Origin: Acanthacorydalis orientalis
Lineage: Eukaryota > Arthropoda > Insecta > Megaloptera > Corydalidae
DNA length: 64,000 bases
Reading direction: 5' to 3'
Assembly: GCA_034766995.1 (NCBI GenBank)
Contig: CM068313.1
Coordinates: forward strand, 37,570,996-37,634,995
Of this stretch, positions 59,600 through 64,000 are shown in pieces. The translations under genes were made by a program, and so were the position numbers. Below the pieces are notes generated by a model. The model saw only the letters and a list, made by a program, of their open reading frames with translations. It had not been told where the DNA came from and made no database searches. How positions within the stretch are numbered: position 1 is the stretch's first letter; each line of letters begins with the position of its first letter.

Positions 59600-60320
59600 A
59601 TGTACTTCTTTGGAGTGTGTTGAGAGTTGTTGTGTTAACCTTTTGGAATCCAAGCAATTAGGTTATACAGCAGATCAGAAGTTTGTATACTATGAATTAG
59701 GATAAGAGTATGATAAATATAGAAAAGTATAAACACCCGATGTCATTGATGGACGAAAGCTTATCAAAGCTTTTATCTGTAAATAATAAAAGCTTTGCTC
59801 TTCTACATCTGTGACAATGGTCGTAGGAGTGGAACGCCTTTAAGTGCTTGGGCAATATAGCTGACCTCATGAGTGCAAAGGGTTACGAATACATCATTCG
59901 AAATATAGAGTTATTTATATAAATACATGATTTTATCAACAAAATATAGAAAAATATTCTACAAATGTTAATTATTTCACTTTTCCATTTTTTTAAAGGA
60001 AACACGCCAGACAGTGTTTTGTAATTACTCTTCTAAAAATAGAAATATTTACTTATTCTCATAATGATTTTCATTTAACTGGATGTAAATGTTTAATGTA
60101 GTATTTTGTTTTCCATTTTCAATTCTGTAGGTTCATAATTGATTGATTCGAACACGAATTTTAAGATAATGGTAAATGTTTCTGGTACAATTGTACCCAC
60201 ATATCTTAGGCCTTTCTTACCTTTTTCGGCTGTTCTTTCTAAATGTAGTTTCACTGATACTATTAAAATTTTGTAAATGTTTATGTTAAGAATTCATAGA
60301 TTTTTTATGTTTTCTATACC
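59600..60320. other. Spacer, nothing firmly recognised
   Basis: 59590-59890 is GC-richer and contains AAAGCTTTTATCTGTAAATA flanked by AAAGCTT repeats, possibly another decayed element, but no ends could be paired. Confidence 0.4.
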
Positions 60321-60325
60321 TATAA

Positions 60326-60326
<1 letters not shown>

Positions 60327-60368
<42 letters not shown>
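60327..60368. repeat. (TA)n microsatellite
   Basis: Pure TA run of about 40 bases. Confidence 0.97.
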
Positions 60369-60371
<3 letters not shown>

Positions 60372-60379
60372 TATTTATT

Positions 60380-61050
60380 AGTATATAATTTAAGAAAATT
60401 CATTCAAGTAAAATTTATAATTATGAAAAATTTCATATGTCAGTCCTTTAGGTATTAATAATAATTTATATACTCTATAAAAGTGTTATAAAAAATCAAT
60501 TTTCATTAAAATTCATAACTGTATAGCAATAACAATAAACAAATTAAAAATAAGGATGCGATACAAATATTATCATACAAAAAAAAATAAGGCATATTCT
60601 AAAAAATGAGTGTTTTATGTGTGTAAATTTCAAACGTATGCATTCAATTTATATATTGATTTATATTTCTAAACTTTTTTGTATATGCAACGGTAATAAT
60701 ACAATAATACAATAATTGATATAAAAATTACAATACTTGTACAATCTGCGATATTACAAAACTGAAGTGTTTGGCGAATCAAGAGTCACTATTATGGCGA
60801 GATAAAAATAGAATAATATAAATAAGGTTCTAATACTTTAAACACAATAAAAAATCAACTTGAGATAAATATTTGAGAATTTCGTTGTGAAGATTACGTA
60901 AAATTGATATTTTTTTATATCGAATACACAAAACATGGTATCAATTCGAATATAAATATATGTTTGTATCTTTTATTACAAATGAATAAAATTCTAATAT
61001 AAATATTTATTTTTTAATCAATTCTTTTTTCTCTTTGGAGAAATACATTT
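60380..61050. other. AT-rich spacer, nothing recognised
   Basis: No supported feature. Confidence 0.5.
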
Positions 61051-61054
61051 ACAT

Positions 61055-61330
61055 TATAGATCCATATACAACCCACCCACGTTTCATGTACGATCTTCTA
61101 AATTCGGCGCCACTGGCATGAACATCAATATTAATTTCCGCCGCTGAGTTCTGAGTACAGTTCCGTTCAAACATTCAGCGGCTTACTCGCTCGCTAAGCA
61201 TACATTCATACACTTACACACAGATTATTTCAAATATATGTATACACACACACACACAAACAGACATTGTACAAACACAAACATATTATACACACATACA
61301 CACAGTGGGAGACGTGTACACAAGGGCAAT
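61055..61330. promoter_or_regulatory. GC-richer patch followed by CA-rich tract
   Basis: Contains GGCGCCACTGGCATG, TTCCGCCGCTGAG and CTTACTCGCTCGCTAAGC, then CA-rich sequence with (CA)n runs. No frame or splice signal could be assigned. Possibly a promoter or enhancer. Confidence 0.2.
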
Positions 61331-61659
61331 GTAATAGTAGATACAGGACGTTTAAATTCACTGAAATAAATATGTAGATTTGTAACGTGGTTTTGACAAA
61401 ATTTTAATGTATTTTTTTTTTAAATTATTTATATTTATTGAAAATGGATACTAATATTAATATCATAATTAAATCATCATAATTAGATATCAAACAATTG
61501 TTTTTTACATAAAGAATGATGATTTTATATCATTTTTTTTTGTTCGTTGATTATTGAAATAATTTTTACTCAATAAAATTGTTTTTTTTAATGTGAATTT
61601 AAATGAGTAAAGATTAGAATCGTATAATTTTGGTTATAATATTATAAAATAATAAATAA

Positions 61660-61705
61660 ATATATACATATATAATTGTATATATATATATATATATATA
61701 AAATA
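61660..61705. repeat. (TA)n microsatellite, interrupted
   Basis: TATACATATATA start and about 24 bases of pure TA. Confidence 0.92.
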
Positions 61706-61759
61706 ATAAATAAATATAAATATATAAATATTGTTATATATAAATATAACAATAAATAT

Positions 61760-62870
61760 AACCATGTTTTACATCTCTAATAGTCATAATTATAATATAA
61801 CAGTGTATTGTGTGCAACTGTTCATTTATATTTTGCGTGGAAAGTACTTAATGTGTTAAAACATATTTAATATTTATCATAAATAGTTCACAGATTAAAT
61901 AAAAAAGTGACAGTTTGCGACCGGTTCCCAAGTCTTAGTGTGCTCAACTCTAGAATCGAAACCTTTTTTTATAAAATTCACAAAATAATTTTTATTCACA
62001 ATATATTGAATTAAAAAAGTGATAAAAAACGCTGTTAGTATTTCTTTACAAAATAATTAATAAAATTAAGGCTTTTTTGGGTGTTTTTTTAAAAAAAAAT
62101 ATTATAACTGCAGTTTATTGCCTTTTTTGTTAATATAAAATTCCTTTCAAAAAATTTAAGTCAATATCCGTTTAATATAGTATGCATTTTTAACACAATT
62201 CTGTCTATAAATGAGTTCATTAAATGGAACATAATATGTATTAGTAATACTTTTTTTATAGCTGTATAAAGAGCATTACTTTCTTGGCCTTCATCCAGAT
62301 AACCCATCGATAATTTAAAGAATTTTCAGAAAATTCTTTCTTTCACTTCTTTATTTTACTCATTACTGGATTTTTTTAGTCGAAATTCTTACAATAGTGT
62401 CGTCAGTTTATCCTGAATTCATAAGGAGTATTAATGTCTTGTTAGGAATTTACCAGTAAATTCTATCTTATGATTACTATAAGTGACATAAAAATTTATA
62501 ATTGCTTAATTAAAATTTAAAAAAAAATCCTAGACATAAGAAATATAGACTGATAATTTCACCCTAAAGATTACAAATAAAAGATTAAGAGAAATGTAAA
62601 TATTTTTTCGTATCAATTTTCTTCTCTAGTGTAATCAGTAAAAAAAGTATAAAAGTACGAAATATAATATTTATAAATTGAACTATTATAATCAGAAATT
62701 TATTGAAAAGTTTAATTGGTATAAACAAGATAGATAAGAACAAATTAAATATATAATTTGTTAATGGAATTATAAAATACAACAGTATCAGAGAAAGAAT
62801 ACATTTTGTGTTGATGAGTGAAATGAAGATTTAATATTTATATGTTGACAAAATTTGACATTAAATGTGA
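61760..62870. other. AT-rich spacer, nothing recognised
   Basis: No supported feature. Confidence 0.5.
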
Positions 62871-62872
62871 TA

Positions 62873-63449
62873 TTAGATTGGCATGAAAATAATTGCAGTT
62901 TTTGTTTTATGAATCCTAACTGTAACTTTTTTCAGTGAAAGTGTCATTTAATAGTATTCATGATAATATCATTTTACAATGCATTTTTTGGTTTGTATTT
63001 TAGTAACATCAACTTTGGGTATATTATTAATTTTGTTTTAAATTTGGTTATTAAATTGAAGATGGAAAAGAAGCAAATAAGAGCAATTATTTTGTATGAG
63101 TTCAAAACAGGTGGTAAAGTAGCTGAAACTGCTTGTAAACTAAACTATTCTTTTGATGTGGGTACTGTTAAGGAACATATTGTGTAATGATTGTTCCAAA
63201 AATTTCGTGCAGAGCACAAGAGCCTTAACTATGAAGAAGGTCACGGGCATCCTTCTTCAGTTCATAATGACCAACTAGAGGCGTTAGTTGAATCAGAACC
63301 ACGCACGCCAATTCAAGAACTTACAAAAAAGTTAGGCGTTAGTCATCCAACAGTTCTGAACCATTTAAAACAGCTAGGAAAATCAAAAAAGAGAAAAATG
63401 TATATAAATTTGAAGGTCATAAACCGCCATTATTTTCCTACCAACCTAA
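62873..63449 (+). mobile_element. Internally deleted mariner element, copy 3 (best preserved)
   Basis: Left end TTAGATTGGCATGAAAATAA and right end, opposite strand, TTAGGTTGGTAGGAAAATAA, both flanked by TA. It carries the two helix-turn-helix motifs of a mariner transposase, and then, after LKQLGKSKK, runs straight into the C-terminal tail and right terminal repeat. Copies 1 (11841) and 2 (37177) have the same layout, so a single deletion founded the family, which must have been mobilised in trans. Confidence 0.88.
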
Positions 63450-63547
63450 TAGATAAAACATATAGTTTACTTTTGCTCGATCTTCTATCCGAAAAAAAGT
63501 TTATGAACTCATATATGATATTATCAGCCTATGTTTATTGCGTGTGA
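63062..63547 (+). pseudogene. Mariner transposase DNA-binding domain, pseudogene without catalytic domain
   Basis: ATG at 63062 starts MEKKQIRAIILYEFKTGGKV, then ETACKLNYSFDVGTVKEHIV, two stops in place of Gln-Trp, then LFQKFRAEHKSL, EGHGHPSSVHNDQLEALVES, RTPIQELTKKLGVSHPTVLN and HLKQLGKSKK. The first part is helix-turn-helix one, the last part helix-turn-helix two. None of the three catalytic Asp is encoded. The open frame runs out of the element to 63547, using host DNA. If the stops were absent the product would be a DNA-binding-only protein, but as it stands it is split. Confidence 0.8.
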
Positions 63548-63661
63548 GAAAAAAATCCACAATCGGCATCTCTTGGGGTTTCTTCTGCAGTTTTTATTAC
63601 GACACAGTTGACCAACTGAATATCTGTTAAAATTATAGAGCTATATAATGTATTTTTTTAG

Positions 63662-63666
<5 letters not shown>

Positions 63667-63706
<40 letters not shown>

Positions 63707-63725
63707 ATATACATACATATACATA
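63667..63725. repeat. (TA)n microsatellite, interrupted
   Basis: TA run of about 34 bases, then TACATG / TACATA units. Confidence 0.95.
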
Positions 63726-64000
63726 TTTGTCATTAGGTATTCATTTGAAATGTTTTTAGGAAATAAGTAACACATTTTAATTCACTTTTAATTTGGAGGA
63801 TACATTTATTAAATTTACGTCCTAAACAAACAAATTATTAGTGTTTGTTTTTTTTTAGTAGCACTGGAGAAATGTACATCATATTTTTCTTTATGCCGAA
63901 TATTGACAATTTAATTAGTGTTTATTTGCAAAAAGTATATAGATAAACTTATTGTCCAAAGTAATATTTTCGTTTGATTCAAAAACCAAGTAATAAATTG

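Overview
This is an AT-rich (roughly three quarters A+T), gene-poor stretch of an arthropod genome, most likely an insect. The evidence is a THAP-type DNA-binding gene on the minus strand, eukaryotic splice donors at exon ends, mariner, Tc1, hAT, pogo-like and TTAA-type transposons of insect style, and more than fifty (TA)n microsatellites. A parasitoid wasp or another AT-rich hymenopteran would fit, but the sequence alone does not prove it. Most open frames in the window are shadows of (TA)n tracts or chance frames in AT-rich DNA and are not annotated.

Layout. 0-2.8 kb: spacer with three (TA)n arrays. 2.9-5.3 kb: a large minus-strand exon of a THAP zinc-finger protein with a canonical SUMO-interacting motif, ending at a splice donor. 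6.7 kb: a short minus-strand first exon. 7.6-8.5 kb: a TTAA-type (piggyBac-like) non-autonomous element. 11.8-12.4 kb: first copy of an internally deleted mariner family. 12.8-15.5 kb: a small minus-strand gene cluster, made of an acidic/basic nuclear-type protein with a phase-compatible second exon, and a predicted secreted protein with a CTCF-like site beside its end. 17.2-18.4 kb: a full-length but dead mariner. 20 kb: a very strong inverted-repeat element. 21-29 kb: mostly spacer, two retro-element or repeat-protein remnants and one candidate exon at 28.4 kb. 29.6-31.7 kb: two hAT elements with readable target duplications. 33-34 kb: a decayed Tc1 element. 37.2-37.7 kb: second mariner-deletion copy. 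38.5-39.2 kb: a pogo/Tigger-like element. 40-54 kb: spacer with a candidate conserved non-coding block (43.7 kb) and a GC-rich island (50.0-50.5 kb). 54.2 kb: tail of a non-LTR retrotransposon. 55.8-57.2 kb: a hAT element and a mariner packed among (TA)n arrays. 59.3 kb: another hAT MITE. 62.9-63.4 kb: third and best copy of the mariner-deletion family.

The host genes do not form an obvious pathway: one probable DNA-binding regulator (THAP), one probable nuclear protein, one probable secreted protein and two orphan exons, all on the minus strand. All gene models are partial because introns cannot be closed from sequence alone. The most unusual content is the transposon archaeology (three copies of one founding mariner deletion; hAT elements with 8-bp duplications), the hairpin repeat family, the tandem SUMO-binding motifs in the THAP protein, and the (TA)n landscape with array-free stretches.
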